Positions 43,927 through 51,224 of a stretch of DNA of 64,000 nucleotides are shown here, in pieces. This DNA is from Ruminococcus flavefaciens ND2009 (lineage in GTDB: Bacteria > Bacillota > Clostridia > Oscillospirales > Ruminococcaceae): contig NZ_KK211347.1 of assembly GCF_000621785.1 (NCBI RefSeq), positions 372,001-436,000 of the forward strand, in the 5' to 3' direction. The notes under the pieces are model-generated. The model was not told where the DNA came from and did not search any database. It saw only the letters and a program-made list of their open reading frames with translations. The first letter of the stretch is position 1, and each line of letters begins with the position of its first letter. The position numbers were made by a program, and so were the translations under genes.

Positions 43927-45144
43927 TCACTTGACCACTACCTTCTTGAATGCCTTCTTACCCTTGCGGACAATGATCTCGCCCTCAAGCTTTATCATTT
44001 CTCTGGGATCGGTCTTCTTTTCGTCATTTACAGTGATGCCGCCCTGCTGTACAAGTCTTCTTGCCTCTGATACAGAGGGAGCCAGCTCAGCCTTCACCAG
44101 AAGTGTGAGAAGTCCTATAGCGCCGTCGGTAAGATCAGCGGAGTCTATCTCGGCTACGGGCATATTCTCGTTGGAACCGCTTCCGCCGAAGAGAGCCTTT
44201 GCAGCTGCCTTAGCCTTTTCTGCTTCTTCCTCGCCGTGTACCAGCTTTGTGAGCTCGTATGCGAGAAGCTCCTTGGCAGCGTTGAACTGAGCACCCTCCA
44301 TGGTCTTCTCCATTTCCTCAATCTGCTCAACGGGAACGAAGGTCAGCATCTTCAGGCACTTGATAACATCAGCGTCATCTACGTTTCTCCAGTACTGGAA
44401 GAACTCGTAGGGAGTTGTCTTTTCGGGATCCAGCCATACTGCGCCCTTCTCGGTCTTGCCCATCTTCTTGCCCTCTGAGTTGAGGAGGAGCGTGATGGTC
44501 ATTGCGTATGCGTCCTTGCCCAGCTTGCGGCGGATAAGCTCTGTGCCGCCCAGCATATTTGCCCACTGGTCATCGCCGCCGAACTGCATATTGCAGCTGT
44601 ACTTCTGGAAGAGCTCCAGGAAGTCGTAGCTCTGCATTATCATGTAGTTGAATTCCAGGAAAGTGAGTCCGCGCTCCATACGCTGCTTGTAGCACTCGTG
44701 AGAGAGCATACGGTTTACGCTGAAATGAGCTCCGACATCGCGGAGAAGCTCTATGTAGTTAAGCTTCATGAGCCAGTCAGCGTTGTTGACGATGATAGCC
44801 TTGTCCTCTGAGAAGTCGATGAAGCGGCTCATCTGCTTCTTGAAGCAGTCAACGTTGTGCTGGATAGTCTCGGGAGTCATCATCTTTCTCATGTCGGTCT
44901 TGCCCGAGGGGTCACCGATCATGGCTGTACCGCCGCCGATGAGCACGATGGGCTTGTTGCCTGCCATCTGGAGGCGCTTCATAAGGCAGAGTGCCATGAA
45001 GTGTCCGACGTGGAGCGAGTCGGCAGTGGGGTCAAAGCCGATGTAGAAAGTAGCCTTGCCTGCGTTGACAAGCTCCTCTATTTCCTTTTCGTCTGTGAGC
45101 TGCGCGAGGAGACCTCTGCGCTTGAGTTCTTCAAAAGTAGTCAT
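43927..45144 (-). CDS. tyrS: Tyrosyl-tRNA synthetase
   Basis: The protein has 405 residues. It charges tRNA-Tyr. The HIGH motif is HVGH in [15 protein letters not shown] is KMGKT, and [12 protein letters not shown] contributes to tyrosine binding. The C-terminal S4 RNA-binding domain is present ([18 protein letters not shown]). AAAGGAG precedes the ATG. Upstream on the same strand are two membrane-protein genes and then a Tyr T-box, so tyrS is probably the distal gene of that transcript. Confidence 0.96.
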   Translation of the reverse strand: MTTFEELKRRGLLAQLTDEKEIEELVNAGKATFYIGFDPTADSLHVGHFMALCLMKRLQMAGNKPIVLIGGGTAMIGDPSGKTDMRKMMTPETIQHNVDCFKKQMSRFIDFSEDKAIIVNNADWLMKLNYIELLRDVGAHFSVNRMLSHECYKQRMERGLTFLEFNYMIMQSYDFLELFQKYSCNMQFGGDDQWANMLGGTELIRRKLGKDAYAMTITLLLNSEGKKMGKTEKGAVWLDPEKTTPYEFFQYWRNVDDADVIKCLKMLTFVPVEQIEEMEKTMEGAQFNAAKELLAYELTKLVHGEEEAEKAKAAAKALFGGSGSNENMPVAEIDSADLTDGAIGLLTLLVKAELAPSVSEARRLVQQGGITVNDEKKTDPREMIKLEGEIIVRKGKKAFKKVVVK

Positions 45145-45182
45145 AGTTTATTTCTCCTTTATATTAATTGTTAAGATCAAAC

Positions 45183-45236
45183 TTATATTAAAGCATTGAG
45201 AATGCTATAAGAAATGAAAACGTCGGGCGTTTTCAT
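45183..45236 (-). pseudogene. Possible remnant of the start of a TIR-domain gene
   Basis: An ATG at 45236 opens MKTPDVFISYS, the classical first strand of TIR domains, and then reads six unrelated codons to a stop at 45183. AAAGG lies 11 bases upstream. The junction before it (GCATACCACCGAAAGG) repeats the junction between the two membrane-protein genes, so this would be the third gene of that set, cut off after 11 codons. The match is short and may be chance. Confidence 0.4.
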
Positions 45237-45265
45237 GTTTATCACGACCTTTCGGTGGTATGCTG

Positions 45266-46168
45266 TCAGCCGACCTCTGTGTGTTCCTTTACCGAGGCAG
45301 TGACGGGAGTATTATATGCAGAAAGAGCTTCATAAGCCATCTGTACCTGAAACTCGTTGAGCTCGACACTGTACTGTCTGCCGGTAAGCTCGCCCTCACG
45401 GGCTTTTAGCGCGATATACAGCTTGTGGGAGAAGACCGCCCCGGAATATATGTGATTATTGTAATATTTGGTCTTGGTAACGTGCTTTTTTACCGACTCT
45501 ATGTCAGAATTGTCAATGGCGGTAATGCTGGCGGCGGAGTATATGACGGTGTAGTTGCCGCCGATATTTATGCCGTTGTTGCAGCTGCCCTCGCCGTTCC
45601 TGCGGTAGGTGAGCATCCTGCCGTTGAGGTAGGAGCGCTCTATCTGCGGGAGCCTTTCTCCGCACTGCTTTATGAAGGCTCTTACAGGAGTTTTAAGCAG
45701 CTTGTATGCGCTCCAGCCGCCGAAAATGACACCGCTTATGGCGAGAGTGAAGTTTATCTCCGCAAAGCCTGTCTGCCAGAATATTGCAGCTATGAAGAGT
45801 GCTGCCGCGGCGATGAGCATAGCAATGCCGAATTTGCTTATATATCTGCGGTCGAGGTCGCGCTTCATTGAGTCGCCCATGACCTGCCGGAAATCATTTT
45901 TCAGGACATATTCCTTGTATTTCTGCTGCCATTTATCGTCCTGCTGATATTCGCCGCTCTGTACTGCTTTTCTGAGCTCCTCGTCATTGCGTTTTGACCG
46001 CAGCTCAAAGAACAGGGCGGCTGCAAATAACACTGCAAAGCCGGCAGCAACAACGGCGCTCACCAACGGAGACAGCCCGTAGAACAGCCCGATGAAAAAT
46101 GCTATGGGGACTGCTGCGATATAGCTGATGATACGTGTTTTCAGCGGCGGAAGCTCGGGCTTGAACAT
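45266..46168 (-). CDS. Membrane protein with bPH-like C-terminal domain, unknown function
   Basis: The protein has 300 residues. Two membrane segments near the N-terminus (IAAVPIAFFIGLFYG, VVAAGFAVLFAAALFF), then a charged cytoplasmic helical stretch (residues 55-105), two more membrane segments (IAMLIAAAALFIAAIFW, FTLAISGVIFGGWSAY) and a soluble domain (about 180-300) with the strand pattern NYTVIYSAASITAID...HKLYIALKA seen in bacterial PH-like domains. The start has AAAGGAG seven bases upstream. It lies between another membrane gene and tyrS. No function recognised. Confidence 0.7.
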   Translation of the reverse strand: MFKPELPPLKTRIISYIAAVPIAFFIGLFYGLSPLVSAVVAAGFAVLFAAALFFELRSKRNDEELRKAVQSGEYQQDDKWQQKYKEYVLKNDFRQVMGDSMKRDLDRRYISKFGIAMLIAAAALFIAAIFWQTGFAEINFTLAISGVIFGGWSAYKLLKTPVRAFIKQCGERLPQIERSYLNGRMLTYRRNGEGSCNNGINIGGNYTVIYSAASITAIDNSDIESVKKHVTKTKYYNNHIYSGAVFSHKLYIALKAREGELTGRQYSVELNEFQVQMAYEALSAYNTPVTASVKEHTEVG

Positions 46169-46194
46169 ATTGGAGCTCCTTTCGGTGGTATGCG

Positions 46195-46656
46195 TCAGTC
46201 AGCGTGTTTCATTATAGCTTTCAGCAGACCGAGGAAAGCGGAATGTAAGAAGGTCCGCAGTGCGATGAGGAGCTGAGAGCCCATGAACACATATTTAATA
46301 TAGACGTAGAAGTATTCGCCTGCGCCGCCTGAGTTCTTCTGCGAGAGTCCCTCCATATAAGGCTCAAGGGTACTGCCGCCGAAGGAGACGAACTCCACAA
46401 ATACGGCAAGGAGCAGTGCGACGGTGAAGCCGAGATTGAGCTTAGCGCTGTCAAGTCCCGCAAGTCCCGAGTAGGGGTGTATGAACCTTGTGAACAGGGA
46501 AGTGAGCGTGAAGCCGAGGACGGTACACACCGTCATTCGTATGAAAGGGGACTCTGCTCCCGTTTTTGCAGGGCTTATGAAGCCGGTATACAGGAACAGC
46601 AGGGGCATAAAGAATGCCAGAGCCGAAAGGCTGAGATAGCCGATAGTCCTTTTCAC
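46195..46656 (-). CDS. Four-helix membrane protein of unknown function downstream of a Tyr T-box
   Basis: The protein has 153 residues from a GTG at 46656 with AAGGAGGG upstream. Four hydrophobic segments: LSLSALAFFMPLLFLY, MTVCTVLGFTLTSLF, LGFTVALLLAVFVEFV and VFMGSQLLIALRTFL. It is the first gene after the T-box terminator. Nothing in it suggests a link to tyrosine or to transport. Confidence 0.7.
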   Translation of the reverse strand: MKRTIGYLSLSALAFFMPLLFLYTGFISPAKTGAESPFIRMTVCTVLGFTLTSLFTRFIHPYSGLAGLDSAKLNLGFTVALLLAVFVEFVSFGGSTLEPYMEGLSQKNSGGAGEYFYVYIKYVFMGSQLLIALRTFLHSAFLGLLKAIMKHAD

Positions 46657-46673
46657 AGTATCCCTCCTTCAAA

Positions 46674-46912
46674 TACAAAAGCCCCCGTGCAGCAATGACT
46701 GCACGGGGGCGAAGCTACTCGCGGTACCACCCCGATTTTTCCGCGTTTGCGGAACTCGAGAAGCTGTAACGGGCATACCCGACCGCACCTACTGTAAGGT
46801 TCAGCGCGGCAACTCCCGAATGTAGGTCTCTGTACGCCGTCATTCCCTCACACCACACGGGAACTCTCTGTATCGGGCTATGCACAGGTTTTATTCGTTC
46901 ACTGTTTTTGCC
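46674..46912 (-). ncRNA. T-box leader, candidate tyrosine specifier
   Basis: On the minus strand the leader has AGAGAGTTCCCGTGTGGTGTGAG (AGAGAG and distal-loop parts), a candidate specifier UAC (46824-46822, in ACCUACAUUC), the T-box GGGGTGGTACCGCG (46733-46720) and a terminator with 12-bp arms GCCCCCGTGCAG / CTGCACGGGGGC (46681-46710) followed by TTTTG. The Tyr codon fits tyrS as the regulated gene, though two membrane-protein genes intervene. Confidence 0.88.
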
Positions 46913-46917
46913 CTTAT

Positions 46918-46946
46918 ATCATATCATAACTTTAACGGCTTGTCAA
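46918..46946 (-). promoter_or_regulatory. SigmaA promoter of the T-box operon
   Basis: TTGACA (46946-46941), 17 bases, TATGAT (46923-46918) on the minus strand, close behind the end of the diguanylate cyclase gene. Confidence 0.75.
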
Positions 46947-46962
46947 GAGGAATGCTCACTTT

Positions 46963-48090
46963 TTATGCGGTGGAGCGGCAATGTTTCCGCTTTTTCTCCG
47001 AGTACATATTGTCATCCATCTCATTGAGGAAGCTGTCGATGGTCTTTTTGCTGCTGAAAAGTGCGGTGCCGATGGAGAATGAAAGCTTATAGGGCGTCCT
47101 GTCGGAGCTGTTGAACTTTTCCAGCTGTTTCCTCAGGCTGTTCTCCATGTTGATAAGGTCGAATTCGCTGTCAACTCTGGCGAGGATAATGAATTCATCG
47201 CCTGCGAATCTGACAGACAGGCTTTTTGAAGGCTTTGCGGCGTTGATTATCTCTGCGGCGGAGATAAGAGCCTCATCGCCCACGGAATGACCGTACATAT
47301 CGTTTATGCTCTTGAAGAAGTCGATGTCTATCATGACGCCGCCTATTTTAGTGCCCTTGCGCTTCACCTCAGCCAGAACATGGTCAAGGTAGTTGCGGTT
47401 GCAGAGCTTAGTGAGCGGGTCGATGTAGGACAGCTCGTTCTGAAGGCTCATGTGGGTTCCCACAAGTCCCAGTGCCACTGAGCACCATGCCAGTGAGATA
47501 CCGTAGAATATCATCTGGGCGGTGGTGCCGATTATAATGGGCAGCAGGAACATCCAGATGGGGAAAAATCTGGTCTTTGCGGAGCCCTTGTAGTATCTGT
47601 ACCTCACGCAGACGCTGAAGCCCAGATACAGGAACACCGAGAGGTAATAGATATATCCCAGGGGCTGTCGGTGGTAGACATTGGCGGAGTCGATACTGAA
47701 GAAGTATCCCCATTTTAAATTCGGTATCAGTGCAAGAACGAGGAGGATAGTGGGCAGGGAAAGCCAGGAATAGTACTTTTTCAGGCGGCTTTCCTGCTTG
47801 TAAAGTCTCAGGTCAACGTAGATGCACCAGAGGTAGGAAACTGTGACATTTATGGTGTATGACAATGAATTGGTGATGTATGCGGCGGCGCGGGCTCCGA
47901 AGAAGCTTTTGCCGTCAACTATGAACGATATGGTTTCGGTTGCACAGGCTGCGGCGGTGAGAAATATCATAGCAGTGAATATCCTGTCGCTCGGAAGCTT
48001 TCTCTGTCTGACAAGATAGCTGCTTATCTGAAGCACCACCAGCATAGCTATGCCGATACAGTTGGTTACTATGATGGATTGCAGATTCAT
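46963..48090 (-). CDS. Membrane diguanylate cyclase (GGDEF domain)
   Basis: The protein has 375 residues. The first 210 form about seven membrane segments, like 7TM sensor modules. The cyclase domain starts at SYIDPLTKLCNRNYLD, continues with VMIDIDFFKSINDMYGHSVGDEAL, and has RFAGDEFIIL as active site (AGDEF, a common active variant). No EAL domain and no clear RxxD inhibitory site were seen. It makes cyclic-di-GMP, which in such bacteria acts on surface polysaccharides and pili, both present in this window. Confidence 0.92.
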   Translation of the reverse strand: MNLQSIIVTNCIGIAMLVVLQISSYLVRQRKLPSDRIFTAMIFLTAAACATETISFIVDGKSFFGARAAAYITNSLSYTINVTVSYLWCIYVDLRLYKQESRLKKYYSWLSLPTILLVLALIPNLKWGYFFSIDSANVYHRQPLGYIYYLSVFLYLGFSVCVRYRYYKGSAKTRFFPIWMFLLPIIIGTTAQMIFYGISLAWCSVALGLVGTHMSLQNELSYIDPLTKLCNRNYLDHVLAEVKRKGTKIGGVMIDIDFFKSINDMYGHSVGDEALISAAEIINAAKPSKSLSVRFAGDEFIILARVDSEFDLINMENSLRKQLEKFNSSDRTPYKLSFSIGTALFSSKKTIDSFLNEMDDNMYSEKKRKHCRSTA

Positions 48091-48253
48091 GTTGTCCTCC
48101 TTCCCCCTATCAGAAGTCCATATACCATTATAACATATTACATATAAACATTCAAGAGATTAACCGAAAATTTACAAATTATGCCCAATTATTTATATTG
48201 CTGTAACATTAGTGTCTTTTCGGAGCGGAAATAAAGTTTTTTTTGACGGGTAC

Positions 48254-48282
48254 TTGAAATTTGACGAGGTTTGATATATAAT
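48254..48282 (+). promoter_or_regulatory. SigmaA promoter of the DUF1846 gene
   Basis: TTGAAA (48254-48259), 17 bases, TATAAT (48277-48282). Confidence 0.75.
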
Positions 48283-48317
48283 AGTTTATGATATTTTTTA
48301 CGGGAGGAACGTGTAAA

Positions 48318-49787
48318 ATGAGTACTAAAATCGGATTTGACAACGAAAAATACCTGAAATTGCAGTCTGAGCACATCAGACAGCGTATCGCACAGTTCGG
48401 CGATAAGCTCTATCTTGAATTCGGAGGAAAGCTCTTTGACGATTATCACGCTTCAAGGGTCCTGCCCGGCTTCAAGCCAGACAGTAAGCTCCAGATGCTC
48501 CTTCAGCTCAAGGACGATGCTGAGATAGTCATCGTTATAAACTCTGACGACATCGAGAAGAACAAGGTCAGAGGCGACCTTGGCATTACCTATGACATCG
48601 ACGTTATCCGCCTTTTCAACGTATTCACCAAAATAGGGCTCTATGTAAGCAGCGTTGTACTCACAAGATACGACGGTCAGCCTACTGCTGACGCCTTCCA
48701 GAAGCGTCTTGAGGCTCTCGGCATCAAGGTATATCATCATTACAGCATCAAGGGTTATCCGTCAAATCTCCAGTACATAATCAGCGACGAGGGCTACGGC
48801 AGGAACGATTATATCGAAACTTCCCGCAAGCTCGTTGTCATTACAGCTCCCGGTCCCGGAAGCGGCAAAATGGCTACCTGTCTCTCTCAGCTCTACCACG
48901 AGCACAAGAGGGGAGTTGACGCAGGCTACGCCAAGTTCGAGACCTTCCCGATATGGAACCTTCCTCTCCGTCACCCCGTGAATATCGCATATGAGGCAGC
49001 TACCGCCGACCTCAACGACGTTAATATGATAGACCCCTTCCACCTTGAGGCTTACGGCGAGACTACCGTAAACTACAACCGCGATGTGGAGATATTCCCC
49101 GTGCTCAACGCTATGTTCGAGAATATCCTGGGCGAGTCTCCATACAAGTCTCCTACGGATATGGGCGTAAATATGGCAGGCAACTGCATCGTTGATGACG
49201 AGGTGGTATGCGAGGCTGCAAAGCAGGAGATAGTCCGCAGATACTACACAGGTATGTGCGACAACAGAAAGGGCGCTATCTCCCTTGAGGAGGTAATGAA
49301 GCTGGAGCTTCTCATGAAGCAGGCAAACGTTACTCCCGAGGACAGAAAGGTAGTTGCTCCCGCTCTTGAAAAGGAAAAGGAGACAGGCGGCCCCGCAGCA
49401 GCTATGGAGCTTCCCGACGGTACTATCCTCACAGGACGAACCTCTAACCTCCTGGGAGCAGTTTCCGCACTCCTCCTCAATGCACTCAAGCATTTCGCTC
49501 ACATAGATGACGATATACTTCTTATGTCGCCCCACGTTATCGAGCCCATCATGGAGCTGAAGGTGAACCACCTGGGCAACAACAACCCAAGAATGCACAC
49601 CGATGAGACACTTCTTGCACTGTCCATCTGTGCAAATACAGACGAGAACGCCAAGAAGGCTATGGAGCAGATATCCAAGCTCCGCGGCTGTGAGGTACAC
49701 TCAACAGTTATCCTCTCGGCAGTTGACGAGCGTATCTTCAAGCGCCTGGGCATCAATCTCACCTGTGAACCTAAATACGAGGCGTGA
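48318..49787 (+). CDS. DUF1846 family protein
   Basis: The protein has 489 residues from the ATG at 48318 (GGGAGG upstream). The sequence is highly conserved in the family: IGFDNEKYLKLQSEHIRQRI at the start, VVITAPGPGSGKMATCLSQLYHE as a phosphate-loop-like segment near residue 180, LPDGTILTGRTSNLLGAVSA and NNNPRMHTDETLLALS further on. The family is known from structures but has no proven reaction. High-expression codons suggest a housekeeping enzyme. Confidence 0.9.
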   Translation: MSTKIGFDNEKYLKLQSEHIRQRIAQFGDKLYLEFGGKLFDDYHASRVLPGFKPDSKLQMLLQLKDDAEIVIVINSDDIEKNKVRGDLGITYDIDVIRLFNVFTKIGLYVSSVVLTRYDGQPTADAFQKRLEALGIKVYHHYSIKGYPSNLQYIISDEGYGRNDYIETSRKLVVITAPGPGSGKMATCLSQLYHEHKRGVDAGYAKFETFPIWNLPLRHPVNIAYEAATADLNDVNMIDPFHLEAYGETTVNYNRDVEIFPVLNAMFENILGESPYKSPTDMGVNMAGNCIVDDEVVCEAAKQEIVRRYYTGMCDNRKGAISLEEVMKLELLMKQANVTPEDRKVVAPALEKEKETGGPAAAMELPDGTILTGRTSNLLGAVSALLLNALKHFAHIDDDILLMSPHVIEPIMELKVNHLGNNNPRMHTDETLLALSICANTDENAKKAMEQISKLRGCEVHSTVILSAVDERIFKRLGINLTCEPKYEA

Positions 49788-49792
49788 TCATC

Positions 49793-49825
49793 AAGCCGTA
49801 ATGCTTTGTAAGCTTTACGGCTTTT
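49793..49825 (+). terminator. Terminator of the DUF1846 gene
   Basis: AAGCCGTAA and TTACGGCTT arms followed by TT. Confidence 0.8.
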
Positions 49826-49835
49826 ACTCTTATCA

Positions 49836-49864
49836 TTGAAAAATCGTAAGATATGGTTTATAAT
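49836..49864 (+). promoter_or_regulatory. SigmaA promoter of the CPBP protease gene
   Basis: TTGAAA (49836-49841), 17 bases, TATAAT (49859-49864). Confidence 0.75.
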
Positions 49865-49893
49865 AATCGGTAAATATTATACGGAGGCAACAA

Positions 49894-50559
49894 ATGACAG
49901 ATAAAAATAAAAAAAATATAGCACTTATCATCTACATAATTCTTTTCTATGCGGTATGGACTTTGTATACGTTCTATGCAGACGGACCTGTTGGCGATAG
50001 CATTAAAAATGCAGCGGTGGAACAGATAGTAAAAGAGGGTATCATAAAAAATCTTGTCTGGACTCTGCCCGCAATGCTGCTGGTGCATCATTTTTCTTCC
50101 GATGTGTACATAAAGCTGAAAGAGATGTTCTGTACCAAAGTCAAATGGCTGAGATACCTGCCCGTATTCATTCTGTTTACAGCCTATGTGCTGGGAAGTG
50201 AATACCTTTCCGCGGGAAAGCTTGAAGTAAACAAGGATTTCGGCGCGGCAAGCATTGTTATCGTATTATTTGTCGGCATTACGGAGGAGATGGTTTTCCG
50301 CGGCTGGCTCCTCAACGCTACGGTGAAGAAAGAGAAGCAATGGCTGCCCATAGCTGTTAACGCAGTGCTGTTTACGCTGATACATTTCCCGATATGGATA
50401 GTCGAGGGCACTTTAACCGCAAATATAACATCATTTGGTTTCTTGTTTATTGCTGCGCTCAGTGTTATTTTCAGTATAACATTTTTAAAGAGCAGGAGCA
50501 TAGTTGTTCCTGTTCTGCTCCATATGTACTGGGATCTGCTGGCATTTATGTTCATTTGA
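49894..50559 (+). CDS. CPBP family intramembrane metalloprotease
   Basis: The protein has 221 residues and about six membrane segments. The motifs are EEMVFRG (glutamates and Arg), FTLIHFP (His) and HMYWD (His). These are the metal-binding set of the CAAX/Abi protease family. Members cut prenylated or leaderless peptides or give bacteriocin self-immunity. No bacteriocin gene is seen next to it. GGAGG precedes the ATG. Confidence 0.88.
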   Translation: MTDKNKKNIALIIYIILFYAVWTLYTFYADGPVGDSIKNAAVEQIVKEGIIKNLVWTLPAMLLVHHFSSDVYIKLKEMFCTKVKWLRYLPVFILFTAYVLGSEYLSAGKLEVNKDFGAASIVIVLFVGITEEMVFRGWLLNATVKKEKQWLPIAVNAVLFTLIHFPIWIVEGTLTANITSFGFLFIAALSVIFSITFLKSRSIVVPVLLHMYWDLLAFMFI

Positions 50560-50562
50560 TAA

Positions 50563-50592
50563 AAAAGCCCTGAGATAATTCTCAGGGCTTTA
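50563..50592 (+). terminator. Terminator of the CPBP gene
   Basis: AAAGCCCTGAG and CTCAGGGCTTT arms around ATAATT. Confidence 0.85.
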
Positions 50593-50723
50593 CTATATAT
50601 CCAAGGTGAAAACAGTTTTACAGTCTTATTCGTAGTCCACTACGTTTACCCAGCGGAGAAGTATCTCCTTCTCCTTGCAGTTTTTCTTTACCGACGTGCT
50701 TCGGATACATCTGAAAAAGAAAC

Positions 50724-50763
50724 GCCACAGCATCTCCGTCTGCGTGCACGAAGATACTGTGGC
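50724..50763 (-). terminator. Terminator of rubredoxin, with two G-U wobble pairs
   Basis: A 16-bp stem between 50724-50739 and 50748-50763 (GCCACAG / CTGTGGC at the base). Two non-Watson-Crick positions are C-A on the + strand but U-G on the minus strand, so the RNA folds fully only from the minus strand. It is followed by GTTTCTTTTT. Confidence 0.8.
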
Positions 50764-50777
50764 TGTATGCTGCTGTT

Positions 50778-50933
50778 TTACTGCTCGGAGAAGGAATCCT
50801 TGCCAACTCCGCAGAGAGGACATTCAAAGTCGTCGGGAAGATCCTCAAACTTTGTGCCGGGTGCAATGCCGTGCTCGGGATCGCCAAGCTCCTCGTCGTA
50901 CTCCCATCCGCAAACGTCGCAAACGTATTTCAT
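50778..50933 (-). CDS. Rubredoxin
   Basis: The protein has 51 residues, starting [13 protein letters not shown] and containing [14 protein letters not shown]. The two CxxC(G) knuckles (VCDVCG and CPLCG) bind one iron. The [17 protein letters not shown] middle is standard. It carries electrons in anaerobic detoxification of oxygen and peroxide. AAGGAGGTGA lies just ahead of the ATG. It is easily missed because of its length. The reading frame on the same strand from 50823 to 50626 is a shadow. Confidence 0.95.
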   Translation of the reverse strand: MKYVCDVCGWEYDEELGDPEHGIAPGTKFEDLPDDFECPLCGVGKDSFSEQ

Positions 50934-51056
50934 ATATTCACCTCCTTGTGGTTTTTCATTATTATAAATGAAAAGCCTGCGCCTGTCAATAGAAAAGTGA
51001 AAATTTTAATGTTAAAAGAAGAAAATATGTTCTGGCTATTTATTTTTGTAAAATTA

Positions 51057-51093
51057 TATGGTATAATGAATGCATAGCATTCATTATACCATA
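51057..51093. repeat. Perfect 17-bp inverted repeat with mirrored -10 elements
   Basis: TATGGTATAATGAATGC (51057-51073) and its complement (51077-51093) around ATA. Each arm holds an extended -10, TGGTATAAT, pointing toward the centre. The 290 bases between rubredoxin and uvrA contain no gene. Confidence 0.9.
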
Positions 51094-51173
51094 TTTAAAA
51101 GCCCTCGCAGATACGCTGATCGGAGATCAACTCCCTGCATATCGGGCAATTATATCATAATGCCTCGCTTCTA

Positions 51174-51182
51174 TGGTATAAT
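51174..51182 (+). promoter_or_regulatory. Extended -10 promoter of uvrA
   Basis: TGGTATAAT (51174-51182) without a good -35, 43 bases before the uvrA start. The motif TATGGTATAAT is the same as in the arms of the inverted repeat 80 bases upstream. Confidence 0.55.
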
Positions 51183-51224
51183 ATACTTTGTTCGCTATAA
51201 GTTTTCTAACTTCAGGAGATAATC

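Noticed and set aside
48762..49700. Minus-strand open frame opposite the DUF1846 gene
   Set aside because: Cys-rich odd composition and no start signals; the + gene is highly conserved.
50626..50823. 65-codon minus-strand frame next to rubredoxin
   Set aside because: It runs through the rubredoxin gene in another frame and through its terminator hairpin.
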